Source: Arthrobacter sp. B3I9 (lineage in GTDB: Bacteria > Actinomycetota > Actinomycetes > Actinomycetales > Micrococcaceae). Taken from it: DNA of 64,000 nucleotides. The translations under genes were made by a program, and so were the position numbers. Location: contig NZ_JAUSYO010000001.1 in the NCBI RefSeq assembly GCF_030816935.1, positions 4,059,268 through 4,123,267 of the forward strand. Direction: 5' to 3'. Below are positions 8,298 through 17,244 of the stretch, in pieces. The notes beneath the pieces were generated by a model that saw only the letters and a list, made by a program, of their open reading frames with translations, did no database searches and had not been told where the DNA came from. The number at the start of each line of letters is the position of its first letter. Within the stretch, counting starts at the first letter, position 1.

Positions 8298-9740
8298 ATG
8301 CTCAAGCAGGGCTCTGCACTCGACCGGTATTTCAAGATTTCCGAGCGGGGGTCGAACTTCTCGCGGGAGATCCGTGGAGGTTTCGCTACGTTCTTCGCCA
8401 TGAGCTACATCGTCGTGCTCAACCCGCTCATCCTCTCCGGCCCCGATTCCTCCGGGGCAAGCCTTGGTTTCCCCGCGGTCGCCGCCGTCACCGCCCTGGT
8501 CGCCGGCATCCTCACCATCCTCATGGGGGCCTGGGCCAAGCACCCCTTCGCAATGGCCACCGGATTGGGCGTCAACGCCTTCGTTGCCGTCACGGTGGCC
8601 ACGAACCCCGGCCTGACCTGGCCGGACATGATGGGCCTGGTGATGCTTTCCGGCGTCACCATGCTGATCCTCGTCCTCACCGGATTCCGGACCGCCGTGT
8701 TCAAGGCCGTTCCGGAAGGGCTGAAGACCGCGATCGTGGTGGGCATCGGCCTCTTCATCGCCCTGATCGGACTCGTCAACGCGGGCTTCGTGCGCCGTAT
8801 CCCCGACGTCGCCGGCACCACCGTTCCCGTGGGCCTGGGCTTCGACGGCAAGCTCTTGGGCTGGCCGACCTTCGTGTTTGTCTTCGGGCTGATCCTGACC
8901 ATCGCGCTCGTGGTCCGCAAGGTCAAGGGTGCCATCCTTATCGGCATCGTCACCTCAACCGTCCTGTCCGTGCTCCTGGAATTCACCCTGCACATCGGCC
9001 CGAGCTTTGACGGCAAGAACTTCAACCCGCAGGGCTGGTCCCTGGTGGCCCCGAAGTTCTCGGAATGGGCTGCCCCGGATTTGTCCCTGATCGGCAAGGC
9101 CAACCCCTTCGGCGCGTTTGAGCACCTGGGCTTTGTCGCGGCGACGCTGCTGGCCTTTGTGATCCTGCTGAGCATCTTCTTTGACGCCATGGGCACCATG
9201 GTGGGCCTGGCCACCGAGGCAGGCACCATCGACAAGGACGGCAACATCCCGAACGTTGACCGCGTGCTGCAGGTGGATGCGCTGGGCGCCATCCTGGGCG
9301 GCGGATCGTCCGTGTCCTCCAACCAGATCTACGTCGAATCGGGCGCGGGCATCGGCGAAGGCGCCCGCACCGGGCTGGCCTCGATCGTCACCGGCCTGCT
9401 GTTCCTCGTGGCCATGTTCTTCACACCGCTGATCAACCTTGTGCCGTTCGAGGCCGTCGCCCCGGCCCTCGTCGTCGTCGGCTTCATGATGGTCGCCCAG
9501 GTCGGCAAGATCGACTGGCAGGACTGGGGCATCGCGATTCCGGCGTTCCTGACCTTCACCCTGATGCCGTTCACGTACTCGATCGCCAACGGCCTGGGCG
9601 CCGGCTTCATCGCCTTCGTCCTGATCCGCACCTTCCAGGGCCGCGCCCGCGAGGTGCACCCGCTGATGTGGGCCGTGGCGGCGGCGTTCCTGCTGTTCTT
9701 CTCCATCGGCACGATCGAAACGGCGCTCGGAATCCACTAG
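8298..9740 (+). CDS. NCS2 family purine permease (guanine/hypoxanthine/xanthine type)
   Basis: Integral membrane nucleobase importer of 480 residues, the usual length of the AzgA/PbuG branch of the NCS2 family. About 12-14 hydrophobic segments are visible. Family landmarks are the N-terminal EIRGGFATFFAMSYIVVLNP, the middle GLKTAIVVGIGLFIALIGL, the FFDAMGTMVGLATEAG segment carrying the conserved Asp/Glu region, and GGGSSVSSNQIYVESGAGIGEGARTGLAS. The ATG is preceded by GGAGGACCA. It is followed after 116 bases by hutG but has no obvious metabolic link to it. Substrate choice among guanine, hypoxanthine and adenine cannot be read from the sequence. Confidence 0.93.
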   Translation: MLKQGSALDRYFKISERGSNFSREIRGGFATFFAMSYIVVLNPLILSGPDSSGASLGFPAVAAVTALVAGILTILMGAWAKHPFAMATGLGVNAFVAVTVATNPGLTWPDMMGLVMLSGVTMLILVLTGFRTAVFKAVPEGLKTAIVVGIGLFIALIGLVNAGFVRRIPDVAGTTVPVGLGFDGKLLGWPTFVFVFGLILTIALVVRKVKGAILIGIVTSTVLSVLLEFTLHIGPSFDGKNFNPQGWSLVAPKFSEWAAPDLSLIGKANPFGAFEHLGFVAATLLAFVILLSIFFDAMGTMVGLATEAGTIDKDGNIPNVDRVLQVDALGAILGGGSSVSSNQIYVESGAGIGEGARTGLASIVTGLLFLVAMFFTPLINLVPFEAVAPALVVVGFMMVAQVGKIDWQDWGIAIPAFLTFTLMPFTYSIANGLGAGFIAFVLIRTFQGRAREVHPLMWAVAAAFLLFFSIGTIETALGIH

Positions 9741-9856
9741 GCGCCTACCGCGTCCCTCCCCCGCCCTTTCCCGTCCGCTCGAGCGTTTCCGGGATTCCGG
9801 ACGGCCCGGCGGCGGCGCTGCTGGTTTTCCCGCCCTGGCTGCGATGAGCTAGGGGC

Positions 9857-10870
9857 ATGGTTTCTCCGACACTTCCCGTGGACGTCCCGCCGCAGCCCTG
9901 GACCGGTCGGTTCGACGGCGACGGCGCCGAGCACCGCCGCTGGTGGCAGGCCGTCGGCGCGTATCCCGCTTCCGCGCTCCCGAACCCCACGGCCCCGCTC
10001 GCTGCGCGTCCGTCCGCTGGAAACCCGGCCCCTGACGGGCGCCCCGCTACCGGGCGCCCCGCCGTCGTCCTCGGTTTCTGCAGCGATGCCGGGGTGCGCC
10101 GCAACAGCGGGCGCACCGGTGCCGCTGCCGGGCCCGCCGCCATCCGCGCCGCCCTCGGCCCGCTCGCCTTCCACCTGACGCGGTCGGTGCACGACGCCGG
10201 GAACGTCACCGTGGCGGGGGACGCGCTGGAAGCCGGACAGGCGCGGGCGGGACTGGCCATCGCCGGGCTCCTCGACGCCGGCGCGCTTCCCGTGGTGCTG
10301 GGCGGCGGGCACGAGACGGCGTTCGCCAGCTACCTCGGCGTGGCCGGGTCGGCCGCGGTCCGGGACGGCCTGCGGGTGGGGGTGCTGAACCTGGATGCCC
10401 ACTTCGACCTCCGCGACGCTCCTGCTCCCAGTTCGGGCACCCCGTTCCTGCAGATGGCCCGCGCCGAAGCCGCCGCGGGCCGCGGACTACGGTACGCCGT
10501 CGTCGGGATCTCCGAACCGAACAACACCCGGGCGCTGTTCCGTACCGCGGACGAGCTGGGGGTGGACTATCTGCTGGACGAGGACTGTTCGGCGGAGGCG
10601 ACCAGTAGCTTCGTGGCCTCTTTCCTGGCGTCGGTGGACGCGCTGTACCTGACCATCGACCTGGACGTGCTGCCGGCGTCGGTCGCTCCGGGCGTCAGCG
10701 CACCGGCCGCCTTCGGTGTTCCGCTGGCGGTGATCAGTGCGGTCTGCCGGCAGGTCGCCGCGAGCGGAAAGCTCCTGCATCTGGATGTGGCAGAGCTGAA
10801 TCCGGAATTCGATATCGACGGCCGCACGGCCAAGGTCGCGGCGCGGCTGATCGACACCCTGCTGCGGTAG
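9857..10870 (+). CDS. hutG: Formimidoylglutamase
   Basis: Hydrolyses N-formimidoyl-L-glutamate to glutamate and formamide, the last step of one histidine degradation route. The 337-residue protein belongs to the ureohydrolase (arginase/agmatinase) superfamily. All three metal-binding blocks are present: GGGHETAF (about 153-160), LNLDAHFDLR (about 177-186) and TIDLDVLP (about 266-273), giving the His/Asp ligands for a binuclear manganese site. The N-terminal third has the VVLGFCSDAGVRRNSGRTGA segment typical of HutG. It is not in one transcription unit with hutH and hutU, which lie 2 kb away on the other strand. Its 3' end, including the stop, is duplicated in a 22-bp direct repeat. Confidence 0.92.
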   Translation: MVSPTLPVDVPPQPWTGRFDGDGAEHRRWWQAVGAYPASALPNPTAPLAARPSAGNPAPDGRPATGRPAVVLGFCSDAGVRRNSGRTGAAAGPAAIRAALGPLAFHLTRSVHDAGNVTVAGDALEAGQARAGLAIAGLLDAGALPVVLGGGHETAFASYLGVAGSAAVRDGLRVGVLNLDAHFDLRDAPAPSSGTPFLQMARAEAAAGRGLRYAVVGISEPNNTRALFRTADELGVDYLLDEDCSAEATSSFVASFLASVDALYLTIDLDVLPASVAPGVSAPAAFGVPLAVISAVCRQVAASGKLLHLDVAELNPEFDIDGRTAKVAARLIDTLLR

Positions 10871-10909
10871 GCCTGCCATGGAGGGGCCGGTAGGCCTGCC
10901 CTGGAGGGG
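10865..10909. repeat. 22-bp direct repeat at the hutG 3' end
   Basis: Two copies with one mismatch at 10865-10886 and 10888-10909, each starting CGGTAGGCCTGCC. The first copy contains the last codons and stop of hutG, so the second looks like a local duplication of the gene end. No function is evident. Confidence 0.7.
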
Positions 10910-10939
10910 GCGGTGGGCCCGTCAGAACGAGGGAACCCG

Positions 10940-12274
10940 TCAGATCGGCGTCGTGGGTGCCTGGCCTACGTCACCGTGCTGCTCCTCGGCCCGCCGCTCG
11001 CGGATCCGGTCCAGCCTGTTCATGACGGGAGCCGTCGTCGCCCCGTGCACCACGATGGACAACGCCACGACCAGGCCCACGAAGGCCCACAGCTGCGTGG
11101 CCTGGGCGCTGAAATTGCCCTTGCTGAGCGCATACGCGAGGTAATACAGGGAGCCGATCCCGCGAATACCGAAGAAGGAAATCGCGGTCCGTTCCCGCGG
11201 TCCGGTCTTCCCCCGCATGAGGGCCAGCCACCCCGCCAGCGGCCGGACCAATACCAGGAACACGAGCGCCACCAGGAGCTCCGGCCAGCCGATGCCCGCC
11301 AGCAGGCCACGCGCGATGGCCCCGCCCAGCAGCACCAGGATTACTACAGTCATGAGCCGTTCGAGCTGCTCGACGTAGGAGTGCATGACGCGGTGGAAGC
11401 CGTGAGTCCGTTCCGCGGCCCGGATGGTCACGGCGCACACGAAGACGGCGATGAACCCGTAGCCTTCAACCATCTCCGTCGCACCGTAGGTCAGGAAGGT
11501 AGCCGCCAGTGCCACGAAGCCTTCGGAGTGAGCGGACAGCCGGATCGTTTCATGGCGGGCGGCGAAGAAGAGCCGGCCCAGCGCCTTGCCGGCGAGCCAG
11601 CCGAGGAGCACGCCCGCCCCGATCCGCCAGAGAAGGTCCATGGTGAACCACGGAACGAACCATTCCCTCGGTGATGTCCCGACGAGGCTGATGGCGATGG
11701 CCAGATAGACAAAGGGAAAAGCGAGTCCATCGTTGAGGCCGGCCTCGGACGTGAGGCCGAACCGGATCTCGTCTTCGCCGCGCGCGCTTTCGTCCTCGTC
11801 ATCTGCCGGCTCCCCCACCTGGACTTCGGAGGCGAGCACCGGGTCGGTGGGCGCGAGGGCGGCGCCCAGGAGCAGGGCGGCGCCCAGGCCAAGGCCCAGC
11901 ACCCCAAGCCCCAGCAAGGTCAGCGCGATGATGCAGAGCGGCATGGCAAGGCCCAGCATCCGCCAGGTGGTCGACCACCGGCGCAAGCCGAGGGGACGAT
12001 CGAGCGCAAGGCCCGCACCCATCAACGAGATGAGGACGCACACCTCGGTCAGGTGCATCGTGAACTCGGTGTATTGCAGGGGGTCCGGGTCGGGCAGGCT
12101 CGGAATGAAGGTGAACGCCAGCATTCCCGCCCCGAGGAACACCATCGGCATGGACAGCGGCGCATTGCGCAGCAGCTTGGGCAGAAGGGCAGCGGCCAGG
12201 ACTGCCAGCCCTGCCGCCGCAAAGACAATGCTGGGTGCCTCGAACAATTTGCTTCCCTTCGGCCGCCGCCACAT
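10940..12274 (-). CDS. CPA1-type Na+/H+ antiporter
   Basis: Membrane cation:proton antiporter of 444 residues with about 11-13 hydrophobic segments. The segment LLGAALAPTDPVLASEVQVG (about 144-163) has the TDP motif of the ion-binding core. GLNDGLAFPFVYLAIAI (about 188-204) carries the conserved Asp of CPA1 antiporters, and FFGIRGIGSLYYLAYA near residue 380 is also a family landmark. An acidic loop (DDEDESARGEDE) follows segment five. The ATG at 12274 has no evident ribosome binding site, so the true start may differ or the message may be leaderless. It sits between hutG and hutH but has no evident link to histidine use; a role in pH or sodium homeostasis follows from the family. Confidence 0.9.
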   Translation of the reverse strand: MWRRPKGSKLFEAPSIVFAAAGLAVLAAALLPKLLRNAPLSMPMVFLGAGMLAFTFIPSLPDPDPLQYTEFTMHLTEVCVLISLMGAGLALDRPLGLRRWSTTWRMLGLAMPLCIIALTLLGLGVLGLGLGAALLLGAALAPTDPVLASEVQVGEPADDEDESARGEDEIRFGLTSEAGLNDGLAFPFVYLAIAISLVGTSPREWFVPWFTMDLLWRIGAGVLLGWLAGKALGRLFFAARHETIRLSAHSEGFVALAATFLTYGATEMVEGYGFIAVFVCAVTIRAAERTHGFHRVMHSYVEQLERLMTVVILVLLGGAIARGLLAGIGWPELLVALVFLVLVRPLAGWLALMRGKTGPRERTAISFFGIRGIGSLYYLAYALSKGNFSAQATQLWAFVGLVVALSIVVHGATTAPVMNRLDRIRERRAEEQHGDVGQAPTTPI

Positions 12275-12288
12275 CGCAAAAATGAGTC

Positions 12289-12317
12289 GGGGCGCCGTCC
12301 CTGCGGAACGGCGCCCC
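12289..12317 (-). terminator. Rho-independent-like hairpin
   Basis: Perfect 10-bp stem GGGGCGCCGT (12289-12298) and ACGGCGCCCC (12308-12317) with a 9-base loop. On the minus strand a short T-run (ATTTTTG) follows a few bases later. It lies just downstream of the small gene at 12361-12597 and just upstream of the antiporter, so it probably ends the former transcript. Confidence 0.65.
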
Positions 12318-12360
12318 TCCTGTCACGATACCCGCGTGCGGCGCGGAAACCTGTTAACTG

Positions 12361-12597
12361 CTAGCTCCGCCGCACCTCCACGCCGTCGGACTTCAGGAAT
12401 AGCTGGGTCTCGGACGGGTCCGCCGGGACCAGCCAGAGGACGTTGCCGCTCGCTGACACTTCTTCAACCTCCCCGGCAGCCAGAACCCGTGCGTGCTTGA
12501 GGATTTCGACCCGGTCGCCCGTCTTAAGGCTTCTCCAGTCGGAAACCGTGGCGGCGGATGCCTGGCGCTTGGACAGAACCGTCCCGCGTGCTTTCAT
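12361..12597 (-). CDS. Small conserved hypothetical protein
   Basis: Protein of 78 residues without a family I can name. It has a basic N-terminus (MKARGTVLSKRQ), then a segment rich in short beta strands (TGDRVEILKHARVLAAGEVEEVSASGNVLWLV), which suggests a small beta-barrel resembling an SH3- or KOW-like fold, and a charged end. No signal peptide or membrane segment. GGGGTAGAGG lies three bases before the ATG, an unusually strong and close ribosome binding site. It is transcribed alone, with a hairpin downstream. Cytosolic location is inferred. Confidence 0.7.
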   Translation of the reverse strand: MKARGTVLSKRQASAATVSDWRSLKTGDRVEILKHARVLAAGEVEEVSASGNVLWLVPADPSETQLFLKSDGVEVRRS

Positions 12598-12747
12598 GAA
12601 CCTCTACCCCTTTGTATATGTTCTTCATCACAACTTCATCGGTGTGACTCTCCATTAGTACTACAGTTCCGGGCCCCCGTCCGGGCGTGTTGCAGACTAT
12701 TTCGGGGAAACCGCGCATTGTGCGCCTGAACTGCACTTTCTTCTCGC

Positions 12748-14340
12748 TCAGGCGAGATTTCCGACGGCGGATTCGGCCGCCGCCCGCACCTTGCCGGAGG
12801 CGACCAGCCGATCCGCCGCCTCCAGCTCAGGCGCCAGGAACCGGTCGGTTCCCGGGCCGTCGACGACGTCCCGCAGTGCCGCGATCACGGCGGTGCCCGC
12901 AGGCCCAGGCGTCAGCTCGCCGCCGGAAAGCTGGGTGCGGATGTCCAGCGCCCGGGCCGAGGTGACAAGTTCGATCGCGAGCACGCGGCGCAGGTTCTCA
13001 ACGGCCCTGCGGAGCTTGCGCGCCGCATGCCAGCCCATCGAGACGTGGTCCTCCTGCATCGCGGAACTCGGGATCGAATCCACCGACGCCGGGACCGCCA
13101 GCCGCTTGTTGTCCGAGACCAGCCCGGCCTGGGTGTACTGCGCGATCATGAGCCCGGAGTCGACGCCGGGATCCGCGGCGAGGAAGGCCGGCAGCCCGTG
13201 GGACCGCGCTGGATCCAGCATCCGGTCGGTCCGGCGCTCGGCGATGGAGCTCAGGTCCGCGACGGCGATCGCCAGGAAATCCAGCACGTACGCGACCGGC
13301 GCGCCATGGAAGTTGCCGTTGGAACTGACCCTGCCGTCAGGCAGCACCACGGGGTTGTCGATCGCGGCAGCCAGCTCGCGCGAAGCGACCAGCGCGGCGT
13401 GGTCCACGGTGTCCCGGACCGCGCCGGCAACCTGGGGCGCGCACCTCAGCGAGTAGGCGTCCTGGACCTTGGTGTCGTTGATCCGGTGCGAGGCGACGAT
13501 GGGCGAGCCGGAGAGCACCCGCAGCATGTTGTCCGCGGCCGCAGCCTGGCCCGGATGCGGCCGAAGCGCGGCGTGCAGCTCGGGCAGGAAGACCTGGTCC
13601 GTGCCGAGCAGCGCCTCAACGCTGAGCGCTGCCGTGATGTCCGCCGTCGTAAGCAGCTGGCGGAGGTCCGCGATGGCCATCAGCAGCATGCCCAGCATGC
13701 CTTCGGTGCCGTTGACCAGCGCCAGCCCTTCCTTCTCGGCGAGGGTGACGGGTTCGATCCCGTGCTCGGCGAGGAGCTCGGCGACCGGGCGGCCGCCCTT
13801 GGTGCCGTAAGTCTCCCCGTCGGGGCCGGTGGCTTCGCCTTCGCCCATCAGCACCAGCGCGCAGTGGGAAAGAGGCGCGAGATCGCCGGAGCAGCCGAGG
13901 GAACCGAATTCGCGGACCACCGGGGTGATGCCGGCGTTGAGCACGTCCACCATGGTTTGCAGCACCACCGGCCGGACCCCGGTGCGGCCGGAGGCGAGGG
14001 TCTTGGCGCGCAGGAACATGATGCCGCGGACCACCTCCCGCTCCACGGCCGGTCCCATCCCGGCGGCGTGGCTGCGGATCAGCGACTTCTGCAGCTGCGT
14101 GCGCAGTTCGCCCGGGATGTGCCGGTTGGCGAGCGCGCCGAAGCCTGTCGAAATGCCGTAGGCAGGGACGTCGCTGTGGGCGAGGCCATCAATGTGGGCG
14201 CGGACCTTAGCGACGGCGTCGAGGGCATCCGGGGAAATGGCCACCTTCGCGCCGTGGCGGGCGACGGCGAGGACGTCCTCCGGCGTGACGCCGCTGGAGC
14301 CAAGGGTGACGGTGAGCGGTTCGTGGGTGATCGTGGTCAT
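12748..14340 (-). CDS. hutH: Histidine ammonia-lyase
   Basis: Removes ammonia from L-histidine to give urocanate, the first step of histidine degradation. The protein has 530 residues, near the family norm. The prosthetic MIO group forms from an internal tripeptide in GSLGCSGDLAPLSH; here it is Cys150-Ser151-Gly152 instead of the more common Ala-Ser-Gly, a variant known from some actinobacterial enzymes. YGISTGFGALANRHI (about 61-75) provides the conserved tyrosine loop and QEDHVSMGWHAARKL is a late family landmark. The ATG is 113 bases from the end of hutU on the same strand; a palindromic repeat occupies that gap. Expression is probably coupled to hutU under the IclR regulator upstream. Confidence 0.97.
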   Translation of the reverse strand: MTTITHEPLTVTLGSSGVTPEDVLAVARHGAKVAISPDALDAVAKVRAHIDGLAHSDVPAYGISTGFGALANRHIPGELRTQLQKSLIRSHAAGMGPAVEREVVRGIMFLRAKTLASGRTGVRPVVLQTMVDVLNAGITPVVREFGSLGCSGDLAPLSHCALVLMGEGEATGPDGETYGTKGGRPVAELLAEHGIEPVTLAEKEGLALVNGTEGMLGMLLMAIADLRQLLTTADITAALSVEALLGTDQVFLPELHAALRPHPGQAAAADNMLRVLSGSPIVASHRINDTKVQDAYSLRCAPQVAGAVRDTVDHAALVASRELAAAIDNPVVLPDGRVSSNGNFHGAPVAYVLDFLAIAVADLSSIAERRTDRMLDPARSHGLPAFLAADPGVDSGLMIAQYTQAGLVSDNKRLAVPASVDSIPSSAMQEDHVSMGWHAARKLRRAVENLRRVLAIELVTSARALDIRTQLSGGELTPGPAGTAVIAALRDVVDGPGTDRFLAPELEAADRLVASGKVRAAAESAVGNLA

Positions 14341-14367
14341 GGTGTGTTCCTACTTCAGTTCTCGTCC

Positions 14368-14419
14368 ATTGCTCCGCAGGTGCCCTTTTGGGAGCTCATA
14401 ACGGCAGTTGTGGAGCAAT
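14368..14419. repeat. Copy 1 of a dispersed palindromic repeat
   Basis: Imperfect inverted repeat with outer arms ATTGCTCC (14368-14375) and GGAGCAAT (14412-14419), matching 14 of 17 positions if extended inward. The central part CTTTTGGGAGCTCATAAC is nearly identical to the reverse complement of the centre of the element at 37191-37248. It lies between hutU and hutH. This looks like a REP- or MITE-like repeat family rather than a gene-specific site. Confidence 0.65.
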
Positions 14420-14453
14420 CGATGCTGGGCGGGGCGTGGTCAGCGGCTTTCGG

Positions 14454-16208
14454 TCATGGGGTTTCTCTGGCCACGCGGACAGGGTTCCCTGGCCGAGCTT
14501 GCGAGGTTAGGGAGTCCGTGGGGAGCATGGGGATGCGGACGCCGCGTTCCTGGGCGACCTCGACGGCGCGTTCGTAGCCGGCGTCGGCGTGGCGGATGAC
14601 GCCCATGCCGGGGTCGTTGGTGAGCAGGCGTTCGAGTTTCTGCGCGGCGAGGTCCGTGCCGTCCGCGACGGAGACCTGGCCGGCGTGGATGGAGCGGCCG
14701 ATGCCGACGCCGCCGCCGTGGTGGAGGGAGACCCAGGTGGCGCCGGATGCGGTGTTGAGCAGGGCGTTGAGCATCGGCCAGTCGGCGATGGCGTCGGAGC
14801 CGTCCGCCATCGCCTCGGTCTCGCGGTACGGGGAGGCGACGGAGCCGGAGTCGAGGTGGTCGCGGCCGATCACGATGGGCGCCTTGACCTTGCCCTCCTT
14901 GACGAGCTGGTTGAACAGCAGCCCGGCCTTGGCCCGCTCGCCGTAGCCCAGCCAGCAGATGCGGGCGGGAAGGCCTTCGAACTCCACGCGTTCACCGGCG
15001 GCGTCGATCCAGCGGTGCAGGTGCTTGTTGTCCGGGAAGAGCTCCTTGATGGCCCTGTCCGTGACGGCAATGTCCTCAGGATCGCCCGAGAGCGCCACCC
15101 AGCGGAACGGGCCCATCCCCTCGCAGAACAGCGGGCGGATGTAGGCCGGAACGAAGCCGGGGAATTCGAAGGCGCGGGTGTAGCCGCCCTTGCGGGCCTC
15201 GTCACGGATGGAGTTGCCGTAATCGAAGACCTCGGCGCCGGCGTCCTGGAATTCCACCATCGCCTGGACATGCTTTGCCATCGAGGCCTGGGCCTTCTTG
15301 GTGAAGCCCTCCGGGTCGGCGTCGGCCTCGCAGTGCCACTCTTCTACCGAGATGCCCTCGGGGAGGTAGCTCAGGGGGTCGTGTGCGGAGGTCTGGTCCG
15401 TGACGATGTCCACGGTGAGCTCGCCGGCGTTGTGGCGGCGCAGGATCTCCGGGAAGACCTCGGCGGCGTTGCCGACGTAGCCCACCGACCAGCCGCGGCG
15501 CTCCTCCTTGGCCTTGAGCACCTTGGCGATGGCGGCGTCGAGGTCGGTCTCCACCTCGTCGAGGTAGCGCTTGCCGGCGCGGCGGCGCAGGCGGGTCTCG
15601 TCGACGTCGACAATCAGGCAGGCGCCGTCGTTCAGGGTGACGGCGAGCGGCTGCGCGCCGCCCATGCCGCCGCAGCCGCCGGTGAGCGTGAGCGTGCCGG
15701 CGAGGGTCCCGTTCTCGTCCCCGGTGAGCTTGCGGGCGATCGCGGTGAAGGTCTCGAAGGTGCCCTGCAGAATGCCCTGGGTGCCGATGTAGATCCACGA
15801 CCCGGCCGTCATCTGGCCGTACATCATCAGGCCCTCGGCTTCGAGCCGGCGGAACTCGGGCCAGTTGGCCCAGTCCCCGACCAGGTTGGAGTTGGCCAGG
15901 AGCACCCGGGGCGCCCATTCATTGGTACGGAAAACCCCGACGGGCTTGCCGGACTGGACCAGGAGCGTTTCGTCCTTTTCCATGGTTTGCAGGGTGCGGG
16001 TGATGGCGTCGAACGCAGCCCAGGACCGGACCGCGCGGCCGGTTCCGCCGTAGACCACGAGGTCATCGGGGCGTTCGGCCACCTCGGGGTCGAGGTTGTT
16101 CATCAGCATGCGCAGCGGGGCTTCGGTCTGCCAGGACTTGGCGGTGAGTTCCGTGCCGCGGGCGGCTTTGACCGGGCGGGCACCGGTGGTGAAATCGGCG
16201 GGTGCCAT
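14454..16208 (-). CDS. hutU: Urocanate hydratase (urocanase)
   Basis: Hydrates urocanate to 4-imidazolone-5-propionate using tightly bound NAD+ as an electrophile; the second step of histidine degradation. It has 584 residues from the ATG at 16208, which follows AAAGGAGCCCTC; an upstream in-frame ATG would add 17 unlikely residues. Landmarks are [16 protein letters not shown] (Rossmann-like NAD site), the urocanase signature [16 protein letters not shown] with the conserved cysteine, and [15 protein letters not shown] near the C-terminus. hutH follows after 113 bases. A candidate operator for the adjacent IclR regulator lies about 100 bases upstream. The next enzyme, imidazolonepropionase (hutI), is absent from this window. 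Confidence 0.97.
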   Translation of the reverse strand: MAPADFTTGARPVKAARGTELTAKSWQTEAPLRMLMNNLDPEVAERPDDLVVYGGTGRAVRSWAAFDAITRTLQTMEKDETLLVQSGKPVGVFRTNEWAPRVLLANSNLVGDWANWPEFRRLEAEGLMMYGQMTAGSWIYIGTQGILQGTFETFTAIARKLTGDENGTLAGTLTLTGGCGGMGGAQPLAVTLNDGACLIVDVDETRLRRRAGKRYLDEVETDLDAAIAKVLKAKEERRGWSVGYVGNAAEVFPEILRRHNAGELTVDIVTDQTSAHDPLSYLPEGISVEEWHCEADADPEGFTKKAQASMAKHVQAMVEFQDAGAEVFDYGNSIRDEARKGGYTRAFEFPGFVPAYIRPLFCEGMGPFRWVALSGDPEDIAVTDRAIKELFPDNKHLHRWIDAAGERVEFEGLPARICWLGYGERAKAGLLFNQLVKEGKVKAPIVIGRDHLDSGSVASPYRETEAMADGSDAIADWPMLNALLNTASGATWVSLHHGGGVGIGRSIHAGQVSVADGTDLAAQKLERLLTNDPGMGVIRHADAGYERAVEVAQERGVRIPMLPTDSLTSQARPGNPVRVARETP

Positions 16209-16305
16209 GAGGGCTCCTTTGTTGGCTGGTGCGGTTCCTGGGAGAAGGTTCTGTATCAACTAAAGCGTGCGGGCGGCCCCGCAGACAGGTGCCCAGGACG
16301 GGTGC

Positions 16306-16322
16306 TGTCCGGTATCCCAGAC
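16306..16322. promoter_or_regulatory. Candidate IclR operator upstream of hutU
   Basis: TGTCCGGTATCCCAGAC, a half-degenerate palindrome of the form TGTC-N9-GAC. It closely matches the sites at 17245 and 17311 beside the IclR gene, consistent with one regulator controlling hutUH and itself. Confidence 0.6.
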
Positions 16323-16342
16323 CGCACTGACTGGCACTACAT

Positions 16343-16366
16343 GTCGTTTTGGACGCCCTAAACGAC
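16343..16366. promoter_or_regulatory. Inverted repeat upstream of hutU
   Basis: Perfect 7-bp arms GTCGTTT (16343-16349) and AAACGAC (16360-16366) separated by 10 bases, immediately after the IclR stop codon on the minus strand. It could be a second operator or a weak transcript end. Not GC-rich enough for a strong terminator. Confidence 0.4.
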
Positions 16367-16368
16367 GC

Positions 16369-17220
16369 CTACTGCGAGCCAGTTGGGTTGCGGCGGCCGT
16401 GGATGCGGACCGAAAGCTCGTCCGCGACCTTCTGCACACGGGCGGCCAGGGCCGGCCATTGGTCCGCCGGCAGTTTGTCCTCGAGGAACGTCACGGCGAC
16501 TGCCGCCGTCGGCCAGCCCACGTGGTCCGTCACGGCGGCGGCGATGGAGCCAAAGCCGGGCGTCACTTCGCCGTGTTCAGTGGCATAGCCGCGCTGCCGG
16601 ACCTGGTCCAGATGCGAGGACAGCGCCGAGTACTTTGTGATCGGCGATTCGGTCTCGTGCCGGGCAGTGAACGCCGCCGCGTTCGGGTACAGCGCACGGA
16701 CCTGGGACTTCGGCAGCGCGGCCAGGATCGCCCGGCCGCTGGCGGTGAGGTGGCTGGGCAGCCGGACGCCGACGTCGGTCACGAGCGAGGGCCGGTTCTT
16801 GGCCCGCTCTTCCACGATGTAGAGCACGTCACGGCCATGCAGCACGGCAAGGTGGGCGCTTTCGCCGATCACGTCCACCAACGAGGCCAACAGCGGCCGG
16901 CCCAGCCGGGAGAGCGGCTCCTGGCGGGAATAGGCCGAGCTCAGCTCGAAGGCGCTGATGCCCAGGCCGTAGCGCTGCTCCTCATGCAGGTGCAGCACAA
17001 ACCCGTTCTCTTCCATCACGCCGAGCAGGTGGTAAACACTCGAACGCGGCAGGCCCAGGGAGGTCGCAATGTTCGACGCCGCCATCGGGCCCCGCTTGGA
17101 GGCCAGCAGTTTGAGGATGCGCAGCGTGTTTTCCGCCGCCGGTACTTTGGACGCCGCCCGGGCAGCCGGCCTCGGCACGGCATTAACGGGCGGCGCAGTC
17201 TGGTTGGTCAGGGCAGTCAT
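16369..17220 (-). CDS. IclR family regulator, probable histidine-utilisation regulator
   Basis: DNA-binding regulator of 283 residues. After a Pro/Ala-rich tail (about 1-25) comes the winged helix-turn-helix (about 28-88, ASNIATSLGLPRSSVYHLLGVM) and the IclR ligand domain (about 100-275, PSHLTASGRAILAAL and GFGSIAAAVTDHVGWPTAAVAV). The ATG at 17220 follows AGAGGAACAC; the longer upstream frame is discarded. It lies directly upstream of hutU and hutH in the same direction, and near-identical palindromic sites precede both it and hutU. A role in urocanate- or histidine-dependent control of hut genes is therefore likely, but no direct evidence exists in the sequence. Confidence 0.9.
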   Translation of the reverse strand: MTALTNQTAPPVNAVPRPAARAASKVPAAENTLRILKLLASKRGPMAASNIATSLGLPRSSVYHLLGVMEENGFVLHLHEEQRYGLGISAFELSSAYSRQEPLSRLGRPLLASLVDVIGESAHLAVLHGRDVLYIVEERAKNRPSLVTDVGVRLPSHLTASGRAILAALPKSQVRALYPNAAAFTARHETESPITKYSALSSHLDQVRQRGYATEHGEVTPGFGSIAAAVTDHVGWPTAAVAVTFLEDKLPADQWPALAARVQKVADELSVRIHGRRNPTGSQ

Positions 17221-17244
17221 GTGTTCCTCTTCGACGTCGGGGGG

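Noticed and set aside
13027..16361. Plus-strand open frames of 516 and 590 codons opposite hutH and hutU
   Set aside because: Low-complexity Gly/Val/Asp/Arg translations without motifs; they mirror strongly conserved hut genes.
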